A stretch of DNA of 64,000 nucleotides from NCBI RefSeq assembly GCF_001005215.1, contig NZ_LBNQ01000008.1, positions 1 through 64,000 of the forward strand. Reading direction: 5' to 3'. The DNA comes from Lampropedia cohaerens (lineage in GTDB: Bacteria > Pseudomonadota > Gammaproteobacteria > Burkholderiales > Burkholderiaceae_C). Both the position numbers and the translations under genes were made by a program. This document shows, piece after piece, positions 30,377 to 41,515 of this stretch. Each line of letters starts with the position of its first letter. Within the stretch, counting starts at the first letter, position 1. The notes below the pieces were generated by a model that saw only the letters and a list, made by a program, of their open reading frames with translations, did no database searches and had not been told where the DNA came from.

Positions 30377-31323
30377 CAGGGCGTCTCCTCGGTCGCGACG
30401 GCATCAGGCGCTGCGTCGCGAGACTGCACCACACCACCGCCTCCCGACTCCGGCAGCTCAGGTCCGGCCTGCCCCTGCAGACCAACCGGCTCCAGCACCA
30501 TGACATAGCGGGCGCTGTGGGTCTGGGCCACCGGCTCGGCAAAGATGCGCAGGAACGGCGTGTCGTTATGCGCCTCGACAAAGCGCACCGTGGCCACCGG
30601 CAGACCGGGCGGATAGTAGCCATCGATGCCGCTGGTCACCAGCATGTCGCCTTCCTGCACGTCCGAGCCGGTTGGCACGTAGCGCACTTCCATGCCGGCT
30701 TCCGGTCGCGCCGCGGTCTGGCCAAACGCCACCATGCGCAGGCCGGTGCGCAGATTCATCACTGGCACCACCAAATCCCGGTCAGACACCACGCGCACTT
30801 CGCTGGTGAAGGGGTAGACCTGCGTAACCTGGCCAAGCACGCCCTGCGCATCCAGCACTGGAGCACCCTCGCGTACACCGGCGATGCGGCCCTTGTCAAT
30901 CACGAGGCGATTGGTGAACGGATCAGGTGCCTCGAAGGAGACCTCCGCCGTCAGTGCGCGCGTTGGCACGCGCGCGCGCAGCTCCAGCAGGCCCCGCAGA
31001 CGCTCGTTCTCACGTTCCAAATAGTCGACATGACTGACCCGCTCAGCCAGCGCAATCGCCTCGCGCCGGGCCTGCTGCGCCGCACGCTGGGCCGTCTGCA
31101 GGTCCTGCGTGTACGCGCTCGCGGCCTGCCAGGCCCGCACCGGTTGAAACACCAGCCACTGCAGCGGATACGTCGCCGTTGCCACCACTTGTCGCAGCGG
31201 CCCCATGAGCTCAAAGCGCCCGTCGAGCACCATCAGCAAAATGGCCAGCGCCCCGTACACCAGCAGGCGAGACAAGGGCGCCGGGCCCTTGGCGAAGATA
31301 TTCGGGGTCCTGCGCTCAAACAT
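30376..31323 (-). CDS. mreC: Rod shape-determining protein MreC
   Basis: A 315-residue bitopic protein linking MreB to periplasmic cell-wall enzymes. The ATG at 31323 (MFERRTPNIFAKGP) is the family start. One membrane segment (LLVYGALAILLMVLDG), a coiled coil (about 60-95, AAQQARREAIALAERVS) and the beta domain (VSFEAPDPFTNRLVIDKG, VLGQVTQVYPFTSEVRVVSD) follow. The Glu/Pro/Gly-rich tail is unusually long but harmless. Confidence 0.94.
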   Translation of the reverse strand: MFERRTPNIFAKGPAPLSRLLVYGALAILLMVLDGRFELMGPLRQVVATATYPLQWLVFQPVRAWQAASAYTQDLQTAQRAAQQARREAIALAERVSHVDYLERENERLRGLLELRARVPTRALTAEVSFEAPDPFTNRLVIDKGRIAGVREGAPVLDAQGVLGQVTQVYPFTSEVRVVSDRDLVVPVMNLRTGLRMVAFGQTAARPEAGMEVRYVPTGSDVQEGDMLVTSGIDGYYPPGLPVATVRFVEAHNDTPFLRIFAEPVAQTHSARYVMVLEPVGLQGQAGPELPESGGGGVVQSRDAAPDAVATEETP

Positions 31324-31425
31324 CGGACGGGCAATGAGGCATGCGCTGGCGCAGGCTGGCCCACGGCTGGCGCGCGCACCAAGCATGCGCGCGCGTCACC
31401 TCGGCGTCCCGCGCGGACACGGTAA

Positions 31426-32803
<1,378 letters not shown>

Positions 32804-33112
32804 ATGTCCCTGTCTGCTGACGATTTCCAACGCATAGCCGCTCTGGCCAAGCTGCGCTTCGAGCCTGCCGAAAGCCAGGCGCTGCTTGCAACCATGAACC
32901 GCTTCTTCGCTCTGGTCGAACAGATGGATGCGGTGGACACATCCTCCACCGAACCGCTGTTCCACCCGGTCTCCGCGGTGCAGGACATCGCCCTGCGCCT
33001 GCGTGACGACGAGCCGCTCGCGGACGACGCCCTTGCGCGGCGTGCAGCCAACATGCAGAACGCACCTGCTGCCGAGGAAGGATTCTTTCTCGTTCCCAAG
33101 GTCATCGAATAA
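32804..33112 (+). CDS. gatC: Asp-tRNA(Asn)/Glu-tRNA(Gln) amidotransferase subunit C
   Basis: A 102-residue subunit that stabilises the GatA-GatB complex. The ATG at 32804 gives the family start [41 protein letters not shown] and the closing FFLVPKVIE are diagnostic. First gene of gatCAB; gatA starts 119 bases later. Confidence 0.95.
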   Translation: MSLSADDFQRIAALAKLRFEPAESQALLATMNRFFALVEQMDAVDTSSTEPLFHPVSAVQDIALRLRDDEPLADDALARRAANMQNAPAAEEGFFLVPKVIE

Positions 33113-33231
33113 GTGCTGCGCAGCAGCGCTTGCCAATGCATCCGGTCGTTCTCCGGTGCATGGTTTTTCCCCTTTCGTATTTTTCTGCTGACAGGACAGG
33201 TCCGCGCAGCAATCGCCGGCCCCAACGCATC

Positions 33232-34725
33232 ATGAGCCAACCTCCCCTGCATCATCAGAGCGTGCGCGCACTCACCCAGGCGCTGCGCGACAAAACCATT
33301 TCCGCCACCGAGCTGGCCAGCCACTTTCTCGCCCGCGCCCGCGACCATCAGTCGCTGGGCGCCTTTCTCGCCATGGACGAAGACGTGACGCTGGCGCAGG
33401 CCAGGGCCGCCGACGCCCGCCTGGCCACTGGCAGCGCCAGACCGCTCGAAGGCCTACCGGTAGCGCACAAGGACATCTTCGTCACCCGCGACTTTCCCGC
33501 CACCGCTGCCTCCAGAATGCTGGCGGGCTACCGCTCGCCCTTCGATGCCACCGTAGTACAGAAACTGGCCGATGCTGGGGCGGTGACGCTGGGCAAGCTC
33601 AGCTGCGACGAGTTCGCCATGGGCTCGGGCAACGAGAACGTGGCCGTGCCCGCCGTTGGCGCGGCCGCGCCCCAGCCTGTGCGCAATCCGTGGGACAGCA
33701 CGCGCGTGCCCGGCGGCTCCTCGGGCGGCAGCGCTGCCGCCGTGGCTGCCGGCCTGGCCCCCGCGGCGACGGGCACCGACACGGGCGGCTCCATCCGCCA
33801 GCCCGCCGCGTTCTGCGGCATCACCGGCATCAAGCCGACCTATGGTCGCATCAGCCGCCACGGCATGATCGCCTTTGCCTCCAGCCTCGACCAGGCCGGA
33901 CCGATGGCCCGCAGCGCCGAGGACTGCGCACTGCTGCTCTCGGCCATGGCCGGCCCTGACCCAGACCGTGACTCCACCAGTCTGGACGTGCCTGCAGAGG
34001 ACTTCACGCGCGATCTGGAAGCCAGCATCGAAGGCCTGCGCATTGGCGTGCCCGAGGAATTCTTCGGTGAAGGCATCGACGCCGACGTACGCACCGCGAT
34101 CGACGCCGCGCTGCAAGAGTACGAGCGGCTTGGCGCTAGGCGCGTGCCCATCCGCCTGCCGCGCACCGAGCTGGCCATTCCGGTCTACTACATCATCGCG
34201 CCTGCCGAGGCCAGCGCCAACCTGGAGCGCTTTGACGGCGTCAAGTTCGGCCATCGCGCCAAGCAATACGCTGATCTGGCGGAGATGTATCTCAACACCC
34301 GCACCGAAGGCTTTGGCGAAGAGGTCAAACGCCGCATCATGGTCGGCACCTACGTGCTCTCGCACGGCTACTACGACGCCTACTACCTCAAGGCGCTGAA
34401 GATTCGCCGCATCATCGCCGACGACTTCCAGAAGGCCTTCAAGGAGTGCGACGTCATCGCCGGCCCGGTCGCGCCCAGCGTGGCCTGGAAGATCGGCGAG
34501 AAAAGCGCCGACCCGCTGGCCAACTATCTCGCCGACATCTTCACCCTGCCGGCCTCGCTGGCCGGCCTGCCGGGCATGAGCCTGCCCGCCGGCTTTGGCG
34601 CAGGCGGCATGCCCGTGGGCCTGCAACTGATCGGCAACTACCTGCAGGAAGCGCGCCTGCTCAACGTCGCGCACCGCTTCCAGCAGGCCACCGACTTTCA
34701 CCTGCAGCGCCCCGCAGGCTTTTGA
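33232..34725 (+). CDS. gatA: Asp-tRNA(Asn)/Glu-tRNA(Gln) amidotransferase subunit A
   Basis: A 497-residue amidase that releases ammonia from glutamine for the amidation of misacylated tRNA. The catalytic triad is present as Lys 80 (VAHKDIF), cis-Ser 163 (VPGGSSGGS) and nucleophile Ser 187 ([16 protein letters not shown]). The start [10 protein letters not shown] at 33232 is chosen over an upstream non-conserved extension. gatB begins 32 bases after its stop. Confidence 0.96.
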   Translation: MSQPPLHHQSVRALTQALRDKTISATELASHFLARARDHQSLGAFLAMDEDVTLAQARAADARLATGSARPLEGLPVAHKDIFVTRDFPATAASRMLAGYRSPFDATVVQKLADAGAVTLGKLSCDEFAMGSGNENVAVPAVGAAAPQPVRNPWDSTRVPGGSSGGSAAAVAAGLAPAATGTDTGGSIRQPAAFCGITGIKPTYGRISRHGMIAFASSLDQAGPMARSAEDCALLLSAMAGPDPDRDSTSLDVPAEDFTRDLEASIEGLRIGVPEEFFGEGIDADVRTAIDAALQEYERLGARRVPIRLPRTELAIPVYYIIAPAEASANLERFDGVKFGHRAKQYADLAEMYLNTRTEGFGEEVKRRIMVGTYVLSHGYYDAYYLKALKIRRIIADDFQKAFKECDVIAGPVAPSVAWKIGEKSADPLANYLADIFTLPASLAGLPGMSLPAGFGAGGMPVGLQLIGNYLQEARLLNVAHRFQQATDFHLQRPAGF

Positions 34726-34757
34726 GCGTTGCGCCACGAGACCCTGAACGAACTGCC

Positions 34758-36203
34758 ATGACTGCCAAACTCATCCACGGTTACGAAGTCGTCATCGGCT
34801 TCGAGACCCACGCCCAGCTCGCCACCCGCAGCAAGATCTTCTCGCGCGCACCAATCGGCTTTGGCGCCGCGCCCAATACCCTGACCAGCGCGCTGGACTG
34901 CGCCCTGCCCGGCACGCTGCCGGTGATGAACCGCCAGGCGGTCGAGCACGCCATCCGCCTTGGCCTGGCGCTGGGCAGCCACATCGCGCCGCGCAGCATC
35001 TTCGCGCGCAAGAACTACTTCTACCCCGATCTGCCCAAGGGCTACCAGATCAGCCAGTTCGAGATTCCCGTCGTGCAGGGCGGCGAGGTCAGTTTCTTTC
35101 TCGGTGACGAGAAGAAGACCGTGCGGCTGGTGCGCGCGCATCTGGAGGAAGATGCCGGCAAGTCGGTGCACGACCATTTCGATGGCGCCACGGGCATCGA
35201 CCTGAACCGTGCCGGCACGCCGCTGCTGGAGATCGTCACCGAACCGGACATTCGTTCGACTGAAGAGGCCGTGGCCTACGCCAGGGAGCTGCACAAGATC
35301 GTCACCTGGATCGGCATCTGCGACGGCAACATGCAGGAAGGCAACTTCCGCTGCGACGCCAACGTCTCCGTACGCCGCCCCGGCCAGCCGCTGGGCACAC
35401 GCCGCGAGATCAAGAACCTCAACAGCTTTCGCAACATGCAGATTGCGATCGACTACGAGATCCGCTGGCAGATCGAGCAGCTTGAGGACGGCCACGCCAT
35501 CGAGCAGGCCACCGTGCTGTTCAACCCGGATACCGGCGAGACCCGCGCCATGCGCACCAAGGAGGACTCGGCCGACTACCGCTACTTCCCCGACCCCGAC
35601 CTGCCGCCGCTGGTCATCGCCCCCGAATGGGTCGAGCAGGTGCGCGCCAGCATGCCCGAGCTGCCGCGCCACATGGCCGCGCGCTTCGTCAAGGACTACG
35701 GCCTGCCCGAATACGATGCCACCACGCTGACGCAAAGCCAGGCCATGGGTGCCTACTTCGAGGCCGCCGCCAAGGCCTGCGGCCAGCCCAAGCTGGTGAG
35801 CAACTGGGTGATGGGCGAAATCTCCCGCCGCCTGAACAACGAGGAAATCGGCATCGAGGCCGCGCCGGTCAAGCCACAGCAGCTCGCCGCACTGATTGCC
35901 CGCATCCACGATGGCACCATCAGCAACAACGCCGCCAAGCAGGTGTTCGAGGCGCTGTGGCGCGGCGAAGGCAGCGACGTGGATGCCATCATCGAGGCCA
36001 AGGGCCTCAAGCAGATGAATGACACTGGCGCGCTGGAAGCCATCATCGACGAGGTGATTGCCAACAACGCAGCCAATGTCGAGCAGTACAAGGCCGGCAA
36101 GGAAAAGGCTTTCAACGCCCTGGTCGGCCAGGTCATGAAGACCACCAAGGGCAAGGCCAATCCGGCGCAGGTCAATGCGCTGCTCAAGGCCAAGCTGTCA
36201 TGA
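34758..36203 (+). CDS. gatB: Asp-tRNA(Asn)/Glu-tRNA(Gln) amidotransferase subunit B
   Basis: A 481-residue kinase/tRNA-binding subunit that activates the misacylated aminoacyl-tRNA. The opening [21 protein letters not shown], the segment [15 protein letters not shown] and the acidic cluster [19 protein letters not shown] are family hallmarks. The C-terminal YqeY-like tail ([25 protein letters not shown]) is complete. With gatC and gatA it forms a full GatCAB operon. Confidence 0.96.
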   Translation: MTAKLIHGYEVVIGFETHAQLATRSKIFSRAPIGFGAAPNTLTSALDCALPGTLPVMNRQAVEHAIRLGLALGSHIAPRSIFARKNYFYPDLPKGYQISQFEIPVVQGGEVSFFLGDEKKTVRLVRAHLEEDAGKSVHDHFDGATGIDLNRAGTPLLEIVTEPDIRSTEEAVAYARELHKIVTWIGICDGNMQEGNFRCDANVSVRRPGQPLGTRREIKNLNSFRNMQIAIDYEIRWQIEQLEDGHAIEQATVLFNPDTGETRAMRTKEDSADYRYFPDPDLPPLVIAPEWVEQVRASMPELPRHMAARFVKDYGLPEYDATTLTQSQAMGAYFEAAAKACGQPKLVSNWVMGEISRRLNNEEIGIEAAPVKPQQLAALIARIHDGTISNNAAKQVFEALWRGEGSDVDAIIEAKGLKQMNDTGALEAIIDEVIANNAANVEQYKAGKEKAFNALVGQVMKTTKGKANPAQVNALLKAKLS

Positions 36204-36255
36204 CATTGCGCAGTGCGCCATCCGCGTCGTTTCAACTCATCTTCCCAAGCAACGA

Positions 36256-37095
36256 ATGGCTTCTGCCGTGACCTCTGCCCCCCCGCCCGCGCGGCCGCTG
36301 ATTCATCTGGACGCTGTCAGCAAACGCTTTGCCCTGCCCGATGGCCGCAGCTTCGAAGCGGTGCGGGATGTTTCCCTGCAGGTGCCCGCTGGCACGATCT
36401 TCGGGCTGATCGGCCAAAGTGGTGCGGGCAAGTCGACCTTGCTGCGGCTGATCAATCTGCTCGAACGCCCTGATTCGGGCCGCGTGGTGGTTGACGGGCA
36501 GGAACTGACCGCCATGTCCAAGGCGCAGCTGCGCAAGGCGCGGCAGAATATCGGCATGATCTTCCAGCAGTTCAACCTGCTGCAGAACGCCACGGTGTTC
36601 GAGAACGTGGCCTTTCCGCTCGGCCTGCACGGGCGGCGCAGCAAGGCGGAGATTGCCGAGCGCGTGGCCGAGTGCCTGGAGCTGGTGGGCCTGTCCGACA
36701 AGGCATCGAGCTATCCGGCCCAGCTGTCGGGTGGACAGAAGCAGCGCGTGGCGATTGCGCGGGCGCTGGCGCCGCGCCCGCAGGTGATGCTGTGCGACGA
36801 GCCGACCTCGGCGCTGGATACCGGCACCACCCGCTCGGTGCTGCAGACGCTGCGCGAAATCAACCAGAAACTGGGCGTAACCATCGTCATCGTCACGCAC
36901 GAGCTGGCGGTGGTGCAGGCCCTGTGCGACAGGGTGGCAGTGGTCGAGCAAGGCCGCATCGTCGAACAATTCGCCGTGGCCGATCAGGCCACGCCACGCC
37001 TGAGCACGCTGGGGCGCGAGTTGCTGCTGGAGCAACAGCGCCAACACATCCTGCAGCGCTGGGAAAGCGGCCAGCTGGCCGAACGTGCCTCCTGA
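36256..37095 (+). CDS. metN: Methionine ABC importer ATPase
   Basis: A 279-residue ABC ATPase. Walker [11 protein letters not shown]-loop FQQFNLL, signature LSGGQKQR, Walker [13 protein letters not shown] and the H-loop VTHEL are all present. It is shorter than E. coli MetN and the C-terminal methionine-sensing ACT-like domain appears absent (the chain ends ~40 residues after the H-loop region), so it may not be inhibited by cytoplasmic methionine. It heads metN-metI-metQ, 52 bases after gatB. Confidence 0.9.
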   Translation: MASAVTSAPPPARPLIHLDAVSKRFALPDGRSFEAVRDVSLQVPAGTIFGLIGQSGAGKSTLLRLINLLERPDSGRVVVDGQELTAMSKAQLRKARQNIGMIFQQFNLLQNATVFENVAFPLGLHGRRSKAEIAERVAECLELVGLSDKASSYPAQLSGGQKQRVAIARALAPRPQVMLCDEPTSALDTGTTRSVLQTLREINQKLGVTIVIVTHELAVVQALCDRVAVVEQGRIVEQFAVADQATPRLSTLGRELLLEQQRQHILQRWESGQLAERAS

Positions 37096-37112
37096 ACCTT
37101 ATAGAACACCTT

Positions 37113-37775
37113 ATGTCCGAAAACATTTCCGCCCTGTTGCCTGAGCTGTGGCTGGCGCTGGGCCAGACCGCGATGATGCTCGGCATCGGCCTGGCGGCAG
37201 CCGTCGTGCTCGGCGGGCCGCTGGGCGTGCTGCTGTTTCTGCTCAGCCCGGGCCAGTCGCTGAGCCATCGCACGGCCTATCTGGTACTGAGCTGGGTGGT
37301 CAACACAGTACGCTCGTTTCCCTTCATCATCCTGCTGGTGGCGCTGGTACCGTTCACGCGGCTGGTGACCGGCACGTCGATCGGGCCGCTGGCGGCCTCG
37401 GTGCCGCTGTCGGTGGCGGCCATTCCCTATTTCGCCCGGCTGGTGGAGCAGAGCATCCGCGAGGTGCCGCGCGGCGTGATCGAGGCGGCGCACGCCATGG
37501 GCGCGTCCGAGCTGCAGATCGTCTGGCGCGTGCTGGTGCGCGAGGCGCGCTCCGGCCTGGTGCTGGCGCTGACGGTGCTGGCGGTGAGCTTTCTGTCCTA
37601 CTCGGCCATTGCCGGCGTGGTCGGTGGCGGCGGCATCGGCGATCTGGCGATCCGCTACGGCTACTACCGCTTCCAGACCGACGTGATGCTGCTGACGGTG
37701 GGGCTGCTCATCGTCATCGTGCAAATCATCCAGTTCGGCGGCAACGCACTGGCGGCCCGCCTGGACAAGCGCTGA
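37113..37775 (+). CDS. metI: Methionine ABC importer permease
   Basis: A 220-residue permease with five predicted membrane segments. The ATG at 37113 opens MSENISALLPELWLALGQTA; the coupling EAA motif is EAAHAMGASELQIVWRVLVREA. Length matches MetI (about 217). It follows metN by 17 bases. Confidence 0.94.
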   Translation: MSENISALLPELWLALGQTAMMLGIGLAAAVVLGGPLGVLLFLLSPGQSLSHRTAYLVLSWVVNTVRSFPFIILLVALVPFTRLVTGTSIGPLAASVPLSVAAIPYFARLVEQSIREVPRGVIEAAHAMGASELQIVWRVLVREARSGLVLALTVLAVSFLSYSAIAGVVGGGGIGDLAIRYGYYRFQTDVMLLTVGLLIVIVQIIQFGGNALAARLDKR

Positions 37776-37824
37776 ACGACAGTGCCCGCGCCCTCTTGCA
37801 AAACCGCCTCAGCACCCCCACCTG

Positions 37825-37858
37825 AACAGGTCACTGGCATGTTCCAGTGGCCTGTTTT
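37825..37858 (+). terminator. Hairpin between metI and metQ
   Basis: Arms AACAGGTCACTGG (37825-37837) and CCAGTGGCCTGTT (37844-37856) pair with one mismatch around the loop CATGTT, then TT. It can act as a partial terminator or an mRNA-stabilising stem that sets metQ expression apart from metNI. Confidence 0.6.
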
Positions 37859-37908
37859 CTGCAACCTCCTGCGCGCACGATTCGCGCGTCACCTACCTTA
37901 TTGCCAAC

Positions 37909-38721
37909 ATGTCCTTTCTCCGTCGCCAACTTCTGCTTGCCGCTGCTGCCACGGCATTCGGCCTTGCATCCAGTGCCTACGCCGCCGATCCGGCCAAGAC
38001 CGATCTGACGCTGGGCGCCACCGCCGGCTACAACTACGACGTGCTCAAGCTCGCCATCGCGCCTCAGCTTGAGAAGGAAGGCTACACCGTCAAGCTCGTC
38101 GAGTTCAATGACTATGTGCAGCCCAACATGGCACTGGCACAGGGCAGCCTGGATGCCAATCTGTTCCAGCACATCGCCTACCTCAACCGCTTCAAGGAAG
38201 ACCAGAAGCTGGCGCTGACCGATCTGGTGCAGAGCACCACCGCCCCGATGGGCATCTACTCGGAAAACATCACCGCACTGGCCGATCTGCCTGAAGGCGC
38301 ACGCGTGACGCTGCCCAACGACCCGAGCAACCTCGCCCGCGCCCTGCAATTGCTGGTCCAGCAAGAGCTGATCACGGTCAAGCCCGACGTCGATCCGCTG
38401 CGCGTGAGCGAGCGCGATGTAGTCGACAACCCCAAGAAGCTGCGCTTTGTGCCGATCGAGGCGGCACAGCTGCCACGCACACTCGGTGATGCCGCCATCG
38501 CCATCGTGCCCGGCAATTTCGCCACCTCCGCCGGGTTGAAGTTCACCAGCGCACTGGCGCTGGAAAATCCTCCCGTCAACTACCAGCAGGTTGTGGCGGT
38601 ACGCAGCGAGGACGCGGACAAGCCCTGGGCGCAGGACCTGAAGAACGCGTTCCGCTCCGAGTTCTTCAAGGCCGCGCTGGACGAGCATTTCCCCGGCTAT
38701 ACCCGCCCGGCCGGGTTGTAA
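37909..38721 (+). CDS. metQ: Methionine-binding protein MetQ
   Basis: A 270-residue NlpA-family receptor. The signal peptide (residues 1-25, ASSAYAADP) is of type I, with no lipobox cysteine, so the protein should be a soluble periplasmic receptor rather than lipid-anchored. LGATAGYNYDVLKLA and VEFNDYVQPNMALAQGSLDANLFQHIAYL are the family core. It follows metI by 133 bases with a hairpin between. Confidence 0.94.
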   Translation: MSFLRRQLLLAAAATAFGLASSAYAADPAKTDLTLGATAGYNYDVLKLAIAPQLEKEGYTVKLVEFNDYVQPNMALAQGSLDANLFQHIAYLNRFKEDQKLALTDLVQSTTAPMGIYSENITALADLPEGARVTLPNDPSNLARALQLLVQQELITVKPDVDPLRVSERDVVDNPKKLRFVPIEAAQLPRTLGDAAIAIVPGNFATSAGLKFTSALALENPPVNYQQVVAVRSEDADKPWAQDLKNAFRSEFFKAALDEHFPGYTRPAGL

Positions 38722-38742
38722 CGATGTCCCGCCCCATCTGAG

Positions 38743-38765
38743 AAACGGCCGCGCAGGCCGTTTTT
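38743..38765 (+). terminator. Terminator after metQ
   Basis: Arms AAACGGCC / GGCCGTTT (38743-38750, 38756-38763) around a five-base loop, ending in a T5 run at 38761-38765. It closes the metNIQ operon. Confidence 0.8.
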
Positions 38766-39682
38766 CAATTCCAAAGCCGCGCAAGCACGCCTTCTGGCAG
38801 GAATCGTCCATCCTGCGCCACCAGCCGGGTCGGCCCCGGCATGACAGGTTGCGTCTGCGCATGCAGGACATCGCCGGGGAAACAGACCATCCGTCCCTGC
38901 GGGCCATCCACGCTGACCGGCGCGACACAGTAGGGGATGTGCGAGCGCAGGCTTTCGGTCAGGGCGCAAAGGCTGGCAAAGCGCCCCAGGTGCGCCAGCG
39001 TCATCACCTGAGGCGGTGCCAGCAGAATTTCACCACGCGCGTAGCGCTGCAGTAGCGTGCGAGGACTGCCCCAAAGGATGCGCTGCGCCTCCGCGCCATC
39101 GGCCCGTGCTGTCTGTCCTTGCGGCAGTCGGGCGATGAAGAACCAGGTGTCAAAGCGCTTGGCACTCATGTTCGGCAGGCGCGGCGTGATCCAACGCGAG
39201 AAAGGCCGCAATGCGGCCGCGCACAGGCGCTGCGCGCCGACCTCTTCAATCGCCTGCCAGGGCGCGCCTGCCAGCAGCCGGCACCGCACCGCATCCAGCC
39301 ATTGAGCCGGCAAGGCAGGTACGCCTTCGCCCCAGCAGATGCCCACTTCCTCCAGCGTTTCGCGCAAGGCCGCGCCGAGCAGCCCGGCCATCTGTTCGAT
39401 GCTGGCTACGCAGTCTCCCAGCTGGGCATGATGGGACTGCCAGTAATCCGCAAAACCCGCCTGCCCGGCCAGCGCCGCATCACCCGGCTCCACCTTGCCG
39501 CCCGGAAACACCAGCGCGCCAGCGAAGTTGCGCGACGCTGCTGCTCGCTCCATCAGCAATACTTCGAATGGCGCTGTCTGCCCGGGTCGCACAATGATGA
39601 CGCTGGCTGCCGGGATGGCCTCTTTGGCCTCCGTTACGCTGGCCGGCTCCACTGCTTCGCAGGTTCCCGCTGTGGCTCGCAT
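38765..39682 (-). CDS. NUDIX hydrolase, NUDT19-like
   Basis: A 305-residue NUDIX enzyme. The Nudix box is split: GGKVEPGD (residues 61-68) and, after a roughly 38-residue insertion, RETLEEVG (107-114). This insertion is typical of NUDT19/RP2-like CoA or nucleotide-diphosphate hydrolases. AALRPFSRWITPRLPNMSAKRFDTWFF is also characteristic. The substrate is not certain. It is convergent with metQ and divergent from ylqF. Confidence 0.9.
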   Translation of the reverse strand: MRATAGTCEAVEPASVTEAKEAIPAASVIIVRPGQTAPFEVLLMERAAASRNFAGALVFPGGKVEPGDAALAGQAGFADYWQSHHAQLGDCVASIEQMAGLLGAALRETLEEVGICWGEGVPALPAQWLDAVRCRLLAGAPWQAIEEVGAQRLCAAALRPFSRWITPRLPNMSAKRFDTWFFIARLPQGQTARADGAEAQRILWGSPRTLLQRYARGEILLAPPQVMTLAHLGRFASLCALTESLRSHIPYCVAPVSVDGPQGRMVCFPGDVLHAQTQPVMPGPTRLVAQDGRFLPEGVLARLWN

Positions 39683-39854
39683 GGGGTGAATCTCCTCTCG
39701 CTATCATCGGTGGATTGCTGCGGCGTCGCAGCGTCATCTTGCCAGTACCGTGCGCTGCGCATTGTTTCTGCGCGCGGCCAGGAATCTGCGCTACCGGCAA
39801 CCGCCAGGCCGACAATCGCCGACAATCGGCCTCCATTCTGCTCCCAGCTCCGCC

Positions 39855-40808
39855 ATGAACATCCAGTGGTTTCCCGGCCATATGCACCTGACCCGCAACG
39901 CCATCGGCGAGCGGGTCAAGACGATTGATGTCGTCATCGAAATGGTCGATGCCCGGCTGCCTGCCTCCAGCGCCAACCCCATGCTGCGTGAGCTGCTCAG
40001 GGCCAGACCCAACCTCAAGGTCCTCAACAAGGCCGATCTGGCCGATCCGGTACGTACGCAGCTGTGGCTGGACTGGTACGCGCAGCAGCAGAACACCCGT
40101 GCAGTTGCCATGGACAGCCACCACAGCGCACCGGCGCGCGCGCTGATCGAGGCCTGCCTGACACTGGCACCGCACCGCGGCGGCATGGACAAGCCCATGC
40201 GCGTGCTGATCTGCGGCATTCCCAACGTCGGCAAATCCACGCTCATCAACACCATGGTCGGCAAACGCGCAGCGAAAGCTGCCAACGAGCCGGGCGTGAC
40301 ACGCCAGGAGCAGCGCTACGTGCTGCAGGATGGCTTTTACCTGTTCGACACGCCGGGCGTGCTATGGCCGCGCATCATCGTCGCGCAAAGCGGCTACAAC
40401 CTCGCGGCCGCAGGTTCCATCGGTCGCAATGCGTTCGATGATGAACTGGTGGCGCTGGAGCTGCTGGCCTATCTGCAGCGCCATTACCCGCAGGCGCTGC
40501 AGGCACGCTACGGCGTTGCCGACAACGTATCCGCACTGGCCGAGATGCGTGATGACGCACTGTTCGAGGCCATCGCGCGCAAGCGTGGGGCCCTGCTGCC
40601 AGGCAACCGCATCAACGCCCAGAAAGCCGCCGAGCTGATTCTGCAGGATTTCCGCAGCGGCGCGCTGGGCCGCGTGACCATCGAGACCCCGGAGGAATTC
40701 CAGCAATGGCTGGCCACGGGTGAACGGCTGGATGCCGAGCGCCAGCTGAAAAAGGAGCTGTACCAGCAGGAGCGGCATAAGGCCTACGCGCGCAAGAAGC
40801 GCCGTTGA
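39855..40808 (+). CDS. ylqF: Ribosome biogenesis GTPase YlqF/RbgA
   Basis: A 317-residue circularly permuted GTPase acting in late large-subunit assembly. The G motifs appear in permuted order: G4 NKAD (58-61) before G1 GIPNVGKST (121-129) and G3 DTPG (165-168). The opening MNIQWFPGHM at 39855 is the conserved family start. The C-terminal Lys/Arg-rich tail fits RNA binding. Confidence 0.95.
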   Translation: MNIQWFPGHMHLTRNAIGERVKTIDVVIEMVDARLPASSANPMLRELLRARPNLKVLNKADLADPVRTQLWLDWYAQQQNTRAVAMDSHHSAPARALIEACLTLAPHRGGMDKPMRVLICGIPNVGKSTLINTMVGKRAAKAANEPGVTRQEQRYVLQDGFYLFDTPGVLWPRIIVAQSGYNLAAAGSIGRNAFDDELVALELLAYLQRHYPQALQARYGVADNVSALAEMRDDALFEAIARKRGALLPGNRINAQKAAELILQDFRSGALGRVTIETPEEFQQWLATGERLDAERQLKKELYQQERHKAYARKKRR

Positions 40809-40865
40809 CGCGTCATGGCCCGCCACGTGGCAACGCCATTTACCGTCATCTTTCTGGAAAGCGGC

Positions 40866-40871
40866 TAGAAT
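40866..40871 (+). promoter_or_regulatory. -10 element of the tRNA-Thr promoter
   Basis: TAGAAT matches TATAAT at five of six bases and lies nine bases before the tRNA. No good -35 was found at the usual spacing. Confidence 0.45.
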
Positions 40872-40880
40872 GCGCGCTTC

Positions 40881-40956
40881 GCCGGATTAGCTCAGCTGGT
40901 AGAGCACCCGCCTTGTAAGCGGTAGGTCGTCAGTTCGAATCCGACATCCGGCACCA
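40881..40956 (+). tRNA. tRNA-Thr (anticodon TGT)
   Basis: A 76-base cloverleaf with CCA encoded. The acceptor GCCGGAT / ATCCGGC pairs perfectly, the D arm is GCTC/GAGC, and the anticodon loop CTTGTAA gives TGT. Two stem positions are imperfect: C-T at the base of the anticodon stem, and A-C in the T stem (GTCAG against CCGAC). A decayed integrase lies just downstream, so the 3' half may have been exchanged at integration. Confidence 0.93.
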
Positions 40957-40963
40957 ACGACAT

Positions 40964-40996
40964 AAACCCCCATGCTCACACATGGGGGTTTTTCTT
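40964..40996 (+). terminator. Terminator of tRNA-Thr
   Basis: An 11-bp perfect stem AAACCCCCATG / CATGGGGGTTT with a six-base loop, followed by TT. A strong rho-independent terminator eight bases after the tRNA. Confidence 0.85.
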
Positions 40997-41119
40997 TGGA
41001 AACTCAATGAGTTAGCGTTAAATCATGGGCACGCATGCACCTATACAGCACGAGGTTTCTTGTATCCCCTGGTGTATCCCTGTAGAAAAATCCAACTCAG
41101 GAATACACAAACAGGGCAA

Positions 41120-41515
41120 CCCCTGAGACGCAGCGAGGTCAAGCGCAGACCACTGGCAGATACAGTCATCGAGTTGCTGGAGCCGGAAGCGGGCATGTAC
41201 AGGGAAAGACACGCGGATGGGGTTTACCTTCGCGTCAGGCCCTATGAGTAGAGGGACTGGCAGCTGAAACCAGACGACAGTTGGTCGTGGCTGGGCCGTG
41301 GTTTCGTATGATCGTGGGGCATACCAGCACCAGCTGACGGATGCACAGACGCGCTAGAGGGTCACCGCATTGGGTGCAGATACCCATGCCAACGGCTTGA
41401 CCCTCACAGATGCGAGAAACCCGCCTTTGCCAGATCCTGAACCGCAGGAGACATTCGGACAGTTGGCACAAGAGTGGCTGGCAATCAGGGCCAAGCCAAC
41501 GTAGCCGCGCCCCAT
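41120..41515 (+). pseudogene. Tyrosine integrase remnant (P4-type, degraded)
   Basis: Two recognisable pieces with stops and frame changes between them. The first (about 41130-41257) reads RRPLADTVIELLEPEAGMYRE, then DGVYLRVRP, a stop at 41249-41251 and RDWQL: the Arm-type DNA-binding domain of P4-like integrases, which has LTDTAVRxLKP then DGGGLYLLVxP. The second (41340-41515), in another frame, reads HANGLTLTDARN and TFGQLAQEWLAIRAKP, matching the following SLAEAR and TFEEVAREWL region. No catalytic RHRY part is readable. It sits just after a tRNA-Thr, the usual site for such integrases, so a mobile element once inserted here. Confidence 0.72.
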
